Shown here: piece by piece, positions 1-7,147 of the stretch
Layout of the letters: every line of letters begins with the position of its first letter
Numbering within the stretch: the stretch's first letter is position 1
Program-made: the position numbers and the translations under genes
Notes under the pieces: model-generated
Database searches by the model: none
What the model was told of the DNA's origin: nothing
What the model saw: only the letters and a program-made list of their open reading frames with translations
Assembly: GCA_003650255.1 (NCBI GenBank)
Contig: QMOP01000050.1
Location: forward strand, 1-8,266
Length of the DNA: 8,266 nucleotides
From: Caldisericota bacterium
GTDB taxonomy: Bacteria > CG03 > B21-G15
Direction of reading: 5' to 3'

Positions 1-15
1 TAGCAGGAGGAAGGA

Positions 16-471
16 ATGGAGAAGAGGAAGAAATATGTGGTGGATAAAGATTTTCAGATAAAGATGGTAAAGAGGGTGATATTACTTGTGATGGGAGGGA
101 TAATTCTTTCTGGAATTTTAAGTTACAGCATAGCAATATACAGGGAAAAGAAAAGCGAAATTCAATTATATGGAACAACAGACAGATACGGAGATGATGT
201 AAGAATAGTAAAAAGACAGGAGATAGTTAAACCAATAATACTTAAAGCAATAATAATAAGCGGAATAGCCAGCATAATAATTGTGGGAATATTCATGATA
301 TTTTACAGTCATCGCATAGCAGGACCAGTATACAGATTAAGAAAAAGTATGGAAAAAGTAGCAGAAGGAGATTACAGTGTAAGAATAACATTCAGAAAGA
401 AAGATGAATTTAAGGAATTAGCGGAAGCGTTTAATAAAATGGTGGAGAAACTGGAAGGAGGGGTGAAATGA
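16..471 (+). CDS. Orphan HAMP-domain inner-membrane protein
   Basis: This 151-residue protein has two hydrophobic segments, about residues 21-42 and 71-97. They flank a short charged extracytoplasmic stretch of roughly 30 residues. A HAMP domain follows at about 98-147: HRIAGPVYRLRKSM with the conserved helix-1 proline at 103, then EGDYSVRI, RKKDEF and AFNKMVEKL. HAMP domains normally pass a signal from a membrane sensor to a kinase, cyclase or chemotaxis output domain. Here the protein ends right after the second HAMP helix, so no output domain is present. It probably sits in the inner membrane with HAMP in the cytoplasm and may act through a partner. The start is set by AGGAGG at 5-10, five bases before ATG. 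Its stop overlaps the next start (ATGA), so it is probably translationally coupled to the barrel gene. Of its 23 Ile codons, 19 are ATA. The HAMP call is firm; the role is unknown. Confidence 0.9.
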   Translation: MEKRKKYVVDKDFQIKMVKRVILLVMGGIILSGILSYSIAIYREKKSEIQLYGTTDRYGDDVRIVKRQEIVKPIILKAIIISGIASIIIVGIFMIFYSHRIAGPVYRLRKSMEKVAEGDYSVRITFRKKDEFKELAEAFNKMVEKLEGGVK

Positions 472-1445
472 GTACCAGAATAAGAGGGGTGATAATTTTA
501 TTGGTTTTTTCACCTTTATTATTTTCTGCAGAGACTGGAGCACATTTTTTAAAGATAGGGATAGGAGCAAGGAGCATGGGACTGGGAGGAGCCTATACTG
601 GAATTACAGATGATATAACATCCCTATACTGGAATCCAGCAGGATTAAGAAAGTTAAAAACAAAAGAATTTGGATTTATGCATACAAAATGGATAATAGA
701 TACAAAATATGAATTTGCTGGGATAGGGATACCGTTAAATAACAAGACAATTGGAATAGGAATAATGTATTTAGATTTAGGAGAGATAGAAGGAAGAAGC
801 GAAGAAGGGATAGAGACAGGAAGTTTCAGAGCCAGCGATTTCTGTTTAAGTATAAGCGGAGCAAAAAGAATTAGCAACAGAATAGATTTAGGACTTACAA
901 TTAAGTTCATTCAACAGAAAATAGAAAAAGAAGAAGCAAAAGGGATAGCAATGGATATAGGAATAAAGTGTAAGGTGAAAGGTATAAAAGGAGATTTAGG
1001 ATTGGTGATAAGGAATATTGGGCCAGAGATGAAATTTATTGATGAACCATACAATCTACCTCTAACCATCAGTTTAGGAGGAGGATACAATTTCTTAGGA
1101 AATCTTGTTATTTCTTTAGATATAAATCATGAAATTTATGATGATAAAACCAGTATTTCAATGGGAATAGAATATAGACCTGTAAGATTTATCAGTTTAA
1201 GAGCAGGATATCTTTATAAACTTGCATATCAACTTCTTACCTATCAAAATTCCTTATTTCAGCCTGCCTGCCGGACAGGCAGGCCTGCCTGCCGGACAGG
1301 CAGGGAAGAAAACAAAATTTCCGACTTCACTGGCATAAGCGGTGGTTTTGGCTTAAACTTCTCCAATTACATCCTTGACTATTCCCTCATTCCCTACAAA
1401 GATTTAGGATTAACACATAGATTGAGTTTTAAAGTTAGATTTTGA
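468..1445 (+). CDS. PorV/PorQ-family outer-membrane beta-barrel protein
   Basis: This 325-residue protein begins with a likely signal peptide (residues 1 to about 20, hydrophobic core VIILLVFSPLLF). The family hallmark follows at about 33-60: GARSMGLGGAYTGITDD, then YWNPAGL. The rest alternates short amphipathic strands with turns, as in FadL-like 14-strand barrels, and ends in Arg-Phe, the terminal aromatic typical of outer-membrane barrels. PorV/PorQ relatives serve type IX secretion or surface export in Bacteroidota. In other phyla their role is mostly unassigned, so I give no gene symbol. The ATG overlaps the upstream HAMP stop and is preceded by GGAGGGG at 457-463. Residues 266-279 read PACRTGRPACRTGR, encoded by a 42-bp GC-rich palindromic repeat. 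It probably lies in a loop between strands, because the normal barrel C-terminus resumes after it. The 32 codons after the repeat use C-ending codons far more than the codons before it. Confidence 0.91.
   Translation: MSTRIRGVIILLVFSPLLFSAETGAHFLKIGIGARSMGLGGAYTGITDDITSLYWNPAGLRKLKTKEFGFMHTKWIIDTKYEFAGIGIPLNNKTIGIGIMYLDLGEIEGRSEEGIETGSFRASDFCLSISGAKRISNRIDLGLTIKFIQQKIEKEEAKGIAMDIGIKCKVKGIKGDLGLVIRNIGPEMKFIDEPYNLPLTISLGGGYNFLGNLVISLDINHEIYDDKTSISMGIEYRPVRFISLRAGYLYKLAYQLLTYQNSLFQPACRTGRPACRTGREENKISDFTGISGGFGLNFSNYILDYSLIPYKDLGLTHRLSFKVRF
1263..1304. repeat. Two tandem copies of a 21-bp GC-rich palindrome inside the barrel gene
   Basis: Two identical 21-bp units (1263-1283 and 1284-1304) abut exactly. 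Each has 8-bp inverted arms CCTGCCTG / CAGGCAGG around CCGGA, and 16 of its 21 bases are G or C in an otherwise AT-rich gene. The two units together also form a larger imperfect palindrome centred at 1283/1284, with 18 of 21 positions able to pair. Each unit is a multiple of three and reads P-A-C-R-T-G-R in the barrel frame, so the gene stays open. I recall units like this scattered through genomes of uncultivated lineages, which fits a dispersed repeat that has landed in a gene. It has no coding capacity of its own. Confidence 0.93.
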
Positions 1446-1485
1446 AGAGAAGGAACCGGAAAACTATGCTCCACTTCTCTTGGCA

Positions 1486-1511
1486 CAAGAAGATTATCTT
1501 CTTGAATTTTT
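1486..1511 (+). terminator. Possible rho-independent terminator after the barrel gene
   Basis: CAAGAAGA (1486-1493) and TCTTCTTG (1497-1504) form a perfect 8-bp stem around a three-base loop. AA and five T residues (1507-1511) follow. It lies about 40 bases after the barrel stop, where a transcript end is expected. The stem has only three G:C pairs, so it is weak for an intrinsic terminator, and its 3' edge overlaps the proposed -35 box of glyQ. A second weaker pairing, AGAGAAG (1446-1452) with CTTCTCT (1474-1480), lies just upstream. Confidence 0.4.
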
Positions 1512-1530
1512 GGGTTATTTTATATAGAAT
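1502..1530 (+). promoter_or_regulatory. Candidate sigma-70-type promoter for glyQ (leaderless start)
   Basis: TTGAAT (1502-1507) matches the -35 consensus at four of six positions. After exactly 17 bases, TAGAAT (1525-1530) matches the -10 consensus at five of six. Transcription would begin near 1536-1538, just before the glyQ ATG at 1539. No Shine-Dalgarno-like sequence precedes that ATG, which fits a leaderless message. AT-rich DNA yields such matches by chance, so the support comes from the spacing plus the missing ribosome-binding site. Confidence 0.45.
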
Positions 1531-1538
1531 GAAAAATC

Positions 1539-2387
1539 ATGTATTTTCAGGATTTGATATTAAAATTGAAGGAATACTGGAAGAGGAATGGATGTTTTAT
1601 TGGAGAGGGATATGATGTTGAGAAAGGAGCAGGAACGTTCAATTATTATACATTCTTTAAAACACTTGACTCAAAGCCATGGAGGGTCTGTTATGTTGAA
1701 CCATCAAGAAGACCTCAGGATGCAAGATATGGAGAGAATCCAAATCGTCTTTTTAAACATTATCAACTTCAAGTAATTCTTAAACCAGCACCTCCTGATT
1801 CAAAGAAACTTTATCTTAAAAGTTTGGAATATATTGGGATAGACCTTTCAGAGCACGATATTAAATTTCTTGAGGATGACTGGACCTCTCCAACTCTTGG
1901 TGCATGGGGACTTGGTTGGGAGGTGAGAGTTGATGGACTTGAGATAACACAGTTTACATATTTTCAGGCAATGGGAGGGATAGAACTTAAAATTATTCCA
2001 GTAGAACTTACATATGGACTTGAAAGAATTGCAATGTTCCTTCAGGGAGTAAATAATGTTTTTGATATAGAGTGGAGTAAAGGAGTTAGTTACGGTGATA
2101 TTCATAAAAGGCAGGAGTTTGAGTTTTCAAAGTTTCATTTTGAATTTTTGAGTAAAGAGAAGGAGATAGAGAATTTCAATTATTTTTATAAAAAAGCAAT
2201 TGATTTATTGAATGAAGGCCTTATCTTTCCTTCTTATGACTATCTCCTGAAATGTTCTCATACCTTTAACTCGCTTGATGCTTATGGAGCACTCTCTCAT
2301 GAGGAAAGGGAAAATTATGTAAAAAGAATAAGGGGTCTTGCAAAAAGGATTGCACTTAGGTATCTTGAAAATGAAGAAGAAGCTTGA
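1539..2387 (+). CDS. glyQ: Glycyl-tRNA synthetase, alpha subunit
   Basis: This 282-residue protein is the class II catalytic subunit of the bacterial two-subunit (alpha/beta) glycyl-tRNA synthetase. It activates glycine with ATP in the cytoplasm and charges tRNA-Gly together with GlyS. It matches the family from residue 3 onward: FQDLILKLKEYW, then EKGAGTFNYYTFF, then the motif-2 region EPSRRPQDARYGENPNR (about 54-70). EDDWTSPTLGAWGLGWEV (about 112-129) and EITQFTYFQ follow. The motif-3 region ELTYGLERIAMF is at about 156-167. It is somewhat shorter than E. coli GlyQ (about 303 residues), mainly at the C-terminus. The ATG at 1539 fits homology but lacks a Shine-Dalgarno sequence; a promoter just upstream suggests a leaderless transcript. 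The last 17 bases overlap glyS, as expected for subunits made in equal amounts. No T-box leader is visible. Confidence 0.97.
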   Translation: MYFQDLILKLKEYWKRNGCFIGEGYDVEKGAGTFNYYTFFKTLDSKPWRVCYVEPSRRPQDARYGENPNRLFKHYQLQVILKPAPPDSKKLYLKSLEYIGIDLSEHDIKFLEDDWTSPTLGAWGLGWEVRVDGLEITQFTYFQAMGGIELKIIPVELTYGLERIAMFLQGVNNVFDIEWSKGVSYGDIHKRQEFEFSKFHFEFLSKEKEIENFNYFYKKAIDLLNEGLIFPSYDYLLKCSHTFNSLDAYGALSHEERENYVKRIRGLAKRIALRYLENEEEA

Positions 2388-4407
2388 TTTGTTAATTGAG
2401 ATTGATACAGAACCATTTCCAGCAAGATTTGTAAGGGATTTTGTAAAGGGTTTGGAGGAGGGATTAAAAAGAGTATTGAATGAAGAGAGAATTGATTTTG
2501 GAGAGGTTTCTTCTTGTGGTAGTGTCTACAGGGTATGGGTTTATATCAAGGATGTTTCAACAAACACAGAAGAAAAAATAAAGGTAATAAAAGGTCCAAA
2601 GTTTAAAACTGCTTTTTTAAATGGAAATCCAACAGATGCTTTAAGGGGTTTTTTAAAAAAATATAATGCTGATTTAAAGGATATAGATTATGAAGGAGAA
2701 GGAGAAGAGAAGAGGGTTATTTTGAATATAAAAATTTTCCCAAGGAATACCGAAGAGATTTTGATGGAAAGAACAGTTGAGATTTTTAAGAGTTTGAGTT
2801 TTGAAAAAATGATGAGATGGCCTGAGGCTGATTTTCCATTTCCAAGGCCAATAAGAAACATTCTTTTTATGTTCGGAGCAAAAAGAGTAAAAGTTTCATT
2901 TTCAAAGATAGAATCAAGAAATTATTGTCTGAAAAATGACAAAAGAATAAAGATTTCCTCAAGTTCCGAGTTTTTTAAGATAATGAAAAATAATGGTGTA
3001 ATTTTGAAAAAAGGAGAAAGGGAAAATATTTTTCTTTCAAAAGTAAATCAGGTTGAAAGAAGATTAAAAGGAAATATTGTTTTTGATAGAGATCTTCTTG
3101 ATGAGGTTCTTGAACTCAATGAAAATCCAGAAGTAATTACAGGCAGTTTCAGCGAGAAGTTTCTTCAGTTGCCAGAGGAGATTATAATAGAGGTTTTAAA
3201 AGAACAGCAGAAATTTTTTTGTTTTAAAAATATGAGAGGGAAACTTCTTCCATATTTTGTAGCATGTGTTGAGAAAGGGATAAATAAAAAGAAGGTTTCA
3301 AAAAATATGGAAAGGGTTGTTGAGGCAAGATTGGAAGATGCTTTATTTTTCTTTAAGAGTGATATTGAAAAAAATCCAGATTATTTTAATGAAAAACTAA
3401 AGGGGATTGTTTTTCAGGAAAAACTTGGAACACTTTTTGACAAGAAGGAAAGAGTTAAGAAACTGTCTAAGTTTATTATTGAAAATTTCAAGATTGAAGT
3501 TGAAAGAGAAATTACTATGAAAATTGCTGAATATTCAAAATTTGACAGTTCAACAAAACTTGTATATGAGTTTCCTGAACTTTCAGGAGTTGCTGGAAGA
3601 ATTTATCTTGAGGTTTGGGGATATGATGAGAGAATTGCAAGAGGTGTTGAAGGAGTAAAAAAGAATCCTTCTGATAGAGAGACAGTGATTGTTTATATCG
3701 CTGATAAAATAGATACGATTGTGGGTTCTTTTATTCTTGGGAAGATACCAAAAGGGTCTTTTGATCCTTTAGGACTTAAAAAGGAAGCAGATAATTTATT
3801 GGAAAGTTGTTTTAGTATTGATATTGATTTGAAGAAAATAATTGAATACTCATTTTCACTTTATAAAAACTCTCCTTTAAGTGAAATCTATAATTTTCTA
3901 ATTTCAAGATTAGAAAATATTTTGAAAGAAAAAGGATTCAGGTTTGATGAGATAGAGTCAGTTTTAAATATTAAAAATTTTAATCCCTTTGATGTTCTTA
4001 AAAGAGTTGAAGCAATAAGAAAAATCAGAGAGGAAGAGGATTTTAAGGAATTAATAACAGGATTTAAAAGGGTAAACAATATACTTAATCAAGCAGAAAA
4101 GAAAGGAGAGAATTTTTTTGATGGTGTAAAAGAGGAATTTCTGGAAAAACCGGAGGAAAAGAAACTATACGATAACTTCTTGACAATTAAGGATGAATTT
4201 GATGATATTTTAAACAATAGAGATTATTATAAAGCATTAAAGGTTATTTTAAAGTTAAAAAAAGATATTGATGAATTTTTTGATAAAGTTTTTGTTATGG
4301 TGGAGGATGAAAAATTGAGGAAAAATAGGATTACACTTTTGAAAGCAATAAGAGATGGATTTTTCAAGATTGCTGATTTAAGTAAAATTGTTGTTGAAGG
4401 AGGTTAA
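2371..4407 (+). CDS. glyS: Glycyl-tRNA synthetase, beta subunit (divergent)
   Basis: This 678-residue beta subunit supplies tRNA recognition for the alpha/beta glycyl-tRNA synthetase. I chose ATG at 2371 over an in-frame TTG at 2338 because MKKKLDLLIEIDTE aligns with the family N-terminus, whereas the extra 11 residues do not. Recognisable blocks are the N-terminal strand LLIEIDTEPFP (8-17) and MMRWPEADFPFPRPIRNIL. EQQKFFCF, ARLEDALFFF and VFQEKLGTL follow, then EFPELSGVAGR (400-410) and IADKID (443-448). The C-terminal anticodon-binding region has RVNNIL (567-572) and FFDKVFVMVEDEKLRKNR (636-653). Length is close to E. coli GlyS (about 689). It is divergent: the usual GTEELP is DTEPFP, I cannot find the GHRF block, and the segment before IADKID is shortened and lacks the EHY-type motif. 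It overlaps glyQ by 17 nt and has no clear ribosome-binding site, so translational coupling is likely. Confidence 0.95.
   Translation: MKKKLDLLIEIDTEPFPARFVRDFVKGLEEGLKRVLNEERIDFGEVSSCGSVYRVWVYIKDVSTNTEEKIKVIKGPKFKTAFLNGNPTDALRGFLKKYNADLKDIDYEGEGEEKRVILNIKIFPRNTEEILMERTVEIFKSLSFEKMMRWPEADFPFPRPIRNILFMFGAKRVKVSFSKIESRNYCLKNDKRIKISSSSEFFKIMKNNGVILKKGERENIFLSKVNQVERRLKGNIVFDRDLLDEVLELNENPEVITGSFSEKFLQLPEEIIIEVLKEQQKFFCFKNMRGKLLPYFVACVEKGINKKKVSKNMERVVEARLEDALFFFKSDIEKNPDYFNEKLKGIVFQEKLGTLFDKKERVKKLSKFIIENFKIEVEREITMKIAEYSKFDSSTKLVYEFPELSGVAGRIYLEVWGYDERIARGVEGVKKNPSDRETVIVYIADKIDTIVGSFILGKIPKGSFDPLGLKKEADNLLESCFSIDIDLKKIIEYSFSLYKNSPLSEIYNFLISRLENILKEKGFRFDEIESVLNIKNFNPFDVLKRVEAIRKIREEEDFKELITGFKRVNNILNQAEKKGENFFDGVKEEFLEKPEEKKLYDNFLTIKDEFDDILNNRDYYKALKVILKLKKDIDEFFDKVFVMVEDEKLRKNRITLLKAIRDGFFKIADLSKIVVEGG
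4398..4403 (+). promoter_or_regulatory. Ribosome-binding site that sets the GTG start of ppdK
   Basis: AGGAGG lies inside the last codons of glyS, five bases before GTG at 4409. This favours the GTG over an in-frame TTG at 4388, which has no such site and would add seven residues absent from the usual N-terminus (KKWVYYFG...). Confidence 0.85.
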
Positions 4408-4408
4408 A

Positions 4409-7147
4409 GTGAAGAAGTGGGTTTATTATTTTGGAAAAAAGAAGACAGAGGGAAATGCCAAGATGAGGGATTTACTTGGTGGAAAAGGAGCAAATCTTGC
4501 CGAGATGACAAGAATTGGTGTTCCTGTTCCTCCAGGTTTTACAATAACAACAGAGGCATGTATAGAGTATTACAGAAGTGGAGAGAAGTTTCCAGAGGGA
4601 TTAAAGGAACAGGTTCAGGAGGCAATGAAAGAAGTGGAAGAGGAGATGGAACTTAAATTTGGTTCAAAAGAAAGACCACTTCTTGTTTCTGTAAGAAGTG
4701 GAGCAAGAGTCAGTATGCCTGGAATGATGGATACTGTTCTAAATCTTGGATTGAATGATGAAACAGTTGAAGGACTTGCCAAAATGTCAGGAAACAGGAG
4801 ATTTGCATACGATTGCTATAGAAGATTTATTCAGATGTATGGAGATGTTGTTCTTGGATTAAAACCAAAGGCACATGAAATAGACCCATTTGAGGCAATA
4901 ATAGATGAAATTAAGGAGAAAAAAGGAAAGAGGTTTGACATAGAACTTGATGAAAATGATATGAAGGAACTTGTTGAAAGATTTAAAAATCTTATAAAGG
5001 AGAAACTTGGAATAGAGTTTCCTTTAGATCCTTGGGAGCAATTGTGGAATGCAATAGGTGCTGTTTTTAAGAGCTGGAATAATGAGAGGGCAATAACTTA
5101 TAGAAGATTGAATAATATTCCTGATGACTGGGGAACAGCAGTAAATGTTGTTGCAATGGTCTATGGAAATCTTGGAGACAATTCTGCAACAGGTGTTGCA
5201 TTTACAAGGGACCCTGCAACAGGAGAAAAAAGATTTTTTGGAGAATATCTTCCAAATGCGCAAGGTGAAGACGTTGTTGCAGGAATAAGAACACCTCTAC
5301 CTATAAATAAAGAGGGGAAATCAAAAGAGGATGAGGTATCTCTTGAAGAAGCAATGCCAGAAGTGTATAAACAACTTGTTGAAATAAAAGACAAACTTGA
5401 AAGTCATTATAAGGATATGCAGGATATTGAGTTTACAATTCAGGAAGGGAAACTTTATCTTTTACAGACGAGGAATGGAAAAAGAACTGGTTTTGCTTCT
5501 GTCAGAATTGCAATGGAGATGCTTGAAGAAGGGCTTTTAACAGAAGAGGAAGCAATTATGAGAATTGATCCTGAAGGTCTTGTTCAACTTCTTGCTCCTG
5601 TTTTTGATATAAAAGAGAAGGAGAGGGCAAAAAAGGAAGGAAAGTATCTTGCAAAAGGGCTTAATGCCTCTCCGGGTGCTGCAAGTGGGAAGGTTGTATT
5701 TACAGCAGAGGATGCAGTTAAGATGAAGGATGAAAAAACGATACTTGTCCGTCTTGAGACATCTCCTGAAGATATAGGAGGAATGGCAGTTGCTCAAGGG
5801 ATTTTAACAGCAAGAGGAGGGATGACTTCTCATGCAGCAGTTGTTGCAAGAGGTATGGGTAAACCATGTGTTGCTGGCTGTGGAGCATTGAATATTTCTT
5901 ATGAAAAGAAAGAAATGAGAGTTGGAGATAAAGTAATCAAGCAGGGTGACTGGATTTCAATTGACGGGACAACAGGAGAGGTTTTTGCTGAAAAATTAAC
6001 AACATATCCTTCTGAAGTTATTCAGGTTTTTGTAAAGAAGGAGAAAAAGTTGGAGGAATCAAAAATTGCACAGATGTTTAACAAAGTTATGCTTCTTGCT
6101 GACAAATACAGAAAACTTGGTGTAAGGACAAATGCGGATACTCCTGAGGATGCAGCTGTGGCAAGGGAGTTTGGAGCAGAGGGAATTGGACTTTGTAGGA
6201 CAGAACATATGTTTTTTAAAGGTGATAGAATCATTGCAATGAGGGAGATGATACTTGCAAGAACAAAGGAGGAAAGGGAGAAGGCGCTTGAGAAGCTTTT
6301 ACCTTTACAGAGAGATGATTTTGTTGAGATTTTCAGAGTTATGGATGGATTTCCAGTTGTTATAAGACTACTTGACCCTCCTTTACATGAGTTCCTTCCT
6401 CATGAAGATAAAGAGATAGAAGAGGTTGCAAAGAACATGAATGTTCCGAAAGAGGAGTTAAAAGCAAAGATTCAATCATTAAAAGAGTTAAATCCAATGC
6501 TTGGACATCGTGGTTGCCGTCTTGGAATAACATATCCTGAGGTAACAAGAATGCAGGCAAGAGCTATATTTGAAGCAGCATGTAAGGTGAAGAAAGAAGG
6601 AGTGAATGTTATTCCTGAGGTGATGGTTCCACTTGTTGGACACTGGATGGAGCTTGAAAATCAGAGAAAAATTATTGAGGAGGTTGCAAAGGAGGTTATT
6701 GCGAGAGAAGGAGTTGAATTGAAATATATGATAGGAACAATGATTGAGGTTCCAAGAGCAGCATTAACAGCAGATGAAATTGCAAAGCATGCTGACTTTT
6801 TCTCTTATGGAACAAATGATTTAACTCAGATGGGTTGTGGTTTTTCAAGGGATGATGCTGGAAAATTCCTTCCAGTTTATGTGGAAATGAAAATATATAA
6901 GAAGGATCCATTTCAGTCACTTGATAAGGAAGGTGTTGGACAGCTTATAAAAATAGGAATAGAAAAAGGCAAAAAAACAAATCCAGAACTTGAGGTTGGA
7001 ATCTGTGGAGAGCATGGTGGAGATCCTGATTCAATTGAGTTCTGCCATCAGGTTGGAATGGATTATGTTTCCTGCTCCCCATATAGAGTTCCTGTTGCAA
7101 GACTTGCTTCTGCGCAGGCAGCATTAAAAGAAAAGAAAAAAGTTTGA
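4409..7147 (+). CDS. ppdK: Pyruvate, phosphate dikinase
   Basis: This 912-residue enzyme interconverts pyruvate + ATP + phosphate with phosphoenolpyruvate + AMP + pyrophosphate in the cytoplasm. Anaerobes use it for gluconeogenesis or for PPi-saving glycolysis. Domains run in the family order. An N-terminal ATP-grasp region spans about 1-360, with MRDLLGGKGANLAEM (19-33), SVRSGARVSMPGMMDT (94-109) and LLQTRNGKRT. A swivelling phosphohistidine domain follows, with GGMTSHAAVVARGMGKP; the catalytic His is residue 475. The C-terminal PEP/pyruvate barrel carries GLCRTEHMFF, IGTMIEVPRAAL, SYGTNDLTQM and GICGEHGGDP, whose catalytic Cys is residue 866. The GLCRTEHMFF block and the length (C. symbiosum enzyme about 874) point to PPDK rather than PEP synthase. 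GTG at 4409 has AGGAGG five bases upstream. It starts 2 nt past the last base of the glyS stop, so it belongs to the glyQS transcript. No phosphorylation-regulator gene is seen beside it. Its TGA overlaps the -35 box of the next promoter. Confidence 0.98.
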   Translation: MKKWVYYFGKKKTEGNAKMRDLLGGKGANLAEMTRIGVPVPPGFTITTEACIEYYRSGEKFPEGLKEQVQEAMKEVEEEMELKFGSKERPLLVSVRSGARVSMPGMMDTVLNLGLNDETVEGLAKMSGNRRFAYDCYRRFIQMYGDVVLGLKPKAHEIDPFEAIIDEIKEKKGKRFDIELDENDMKELVERFKNLIKEKLGIEFPLDPWEQLWNAIGAVFKSWNNERAITYRRLNNIPDDWGTAVNVVAMVYGNLGDNSATGVAFTRDPATGEKRFFGEYLPNAQGEDVVAGIRTPLPINKEGKSKEDEVSLEEAMPEVYKQLVEIKDKLESHYKDMQDIEFTIQEGKLYLLQTRNGKRTGFASVRIAMEMLEEGLLTEEEAIMRIDPEGLVQLLAPVFDIKEKERAKKEGKYLAKGLNASPGAASGKVVFTAEDAVKMKDEKTILVRLETSPEDIGGMAVAQGILTARGGMTSHAAVVARGMGKPCVAGCGALNISYEKKEMRVGDKVIKQGDWISIDGTTGEVFAEKLTTYPSEVIQVFVKKEKKLEESKIAQMFNKVMLLADKYRKLGVRTNADTPEDAAVAREFGAEGIGLCRTEHMFFKGDRIIAMREMILARTKEEREKALEKLLPLQRDDFVEIFRVMDGFPVVIRLLDPPLHEFLPHEDKEIEEVAKNMNVPKEELKAKIQSLKELNPMLGHRGCRLGITYPEVTRMQARAIFEAACKVKKEGVNVIPEVMVPLVGHWMELENQRKIIEEVAKEVIAREGVELKYMIGTMIEVPRAALTADEIAKHADFFSYGTNDLTQMGCGFSRDDAGKFLPVYVEMKIYKKDPFQSLDKEGVGQLIKIGIEKGKKTNPELEVGICGEHGGDPDSIEFCHQVGMDYVSCSPYRVPVARLASAQAALKEKKKV

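Noticed and set aside
1263..1304. CRISPR array or insertion sequence from the repeated units
   Set aside because: There are only two units with no spacer between them, and no transposase, cas gene or target-site pattern is nearby.
1446..1538. T-box or other riboswitch leader upstream of glyQ
   Set aside because: The gap is only 93 bases and lacks the conserved T-box AGGGUGGNACCGCG-type sequence and room for a specifier stem. The hairpins seen fit a terminator better.
1529..1612. Small open frame from ATG at 1529, ten bases before glyQ
   Set aside because: It runs only 28 codons inside glyQ in another frame, has no ribosome-binding site, and its protein resembles nothing, while the glyQ frame matches the family from residue 3.
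2338..2370. Upstream TTG start for glyS
   Set aside because: The 11 extra residues fall before the family N-terminus and no ribosome-binding site precedes TTG. ATG at 2371 fits homology.
4388..4408. Upstream TTG start for ppdK
   Set aside because: AGGAGG at 4398-4403 lies downstream of this TTG and correctly spaced for GTG at 4409, which also gives the usual N-terminus.
5024..6920. Antisense open frames across ppdK
   Set aside because: They are short, lack ribosome-binding sites and family resemblance, and mirror the codon pattern of the well-conserved ppdK on the + strand.
4409..7147. PEP synthase (ppsA) instead of PPDK
   Set aside because: The GGKGANLAEM, SVRSGARVSMPGMMDT and GLCRTEHMFF blocks and the overall length match pyruvate, phosphate dikinase.
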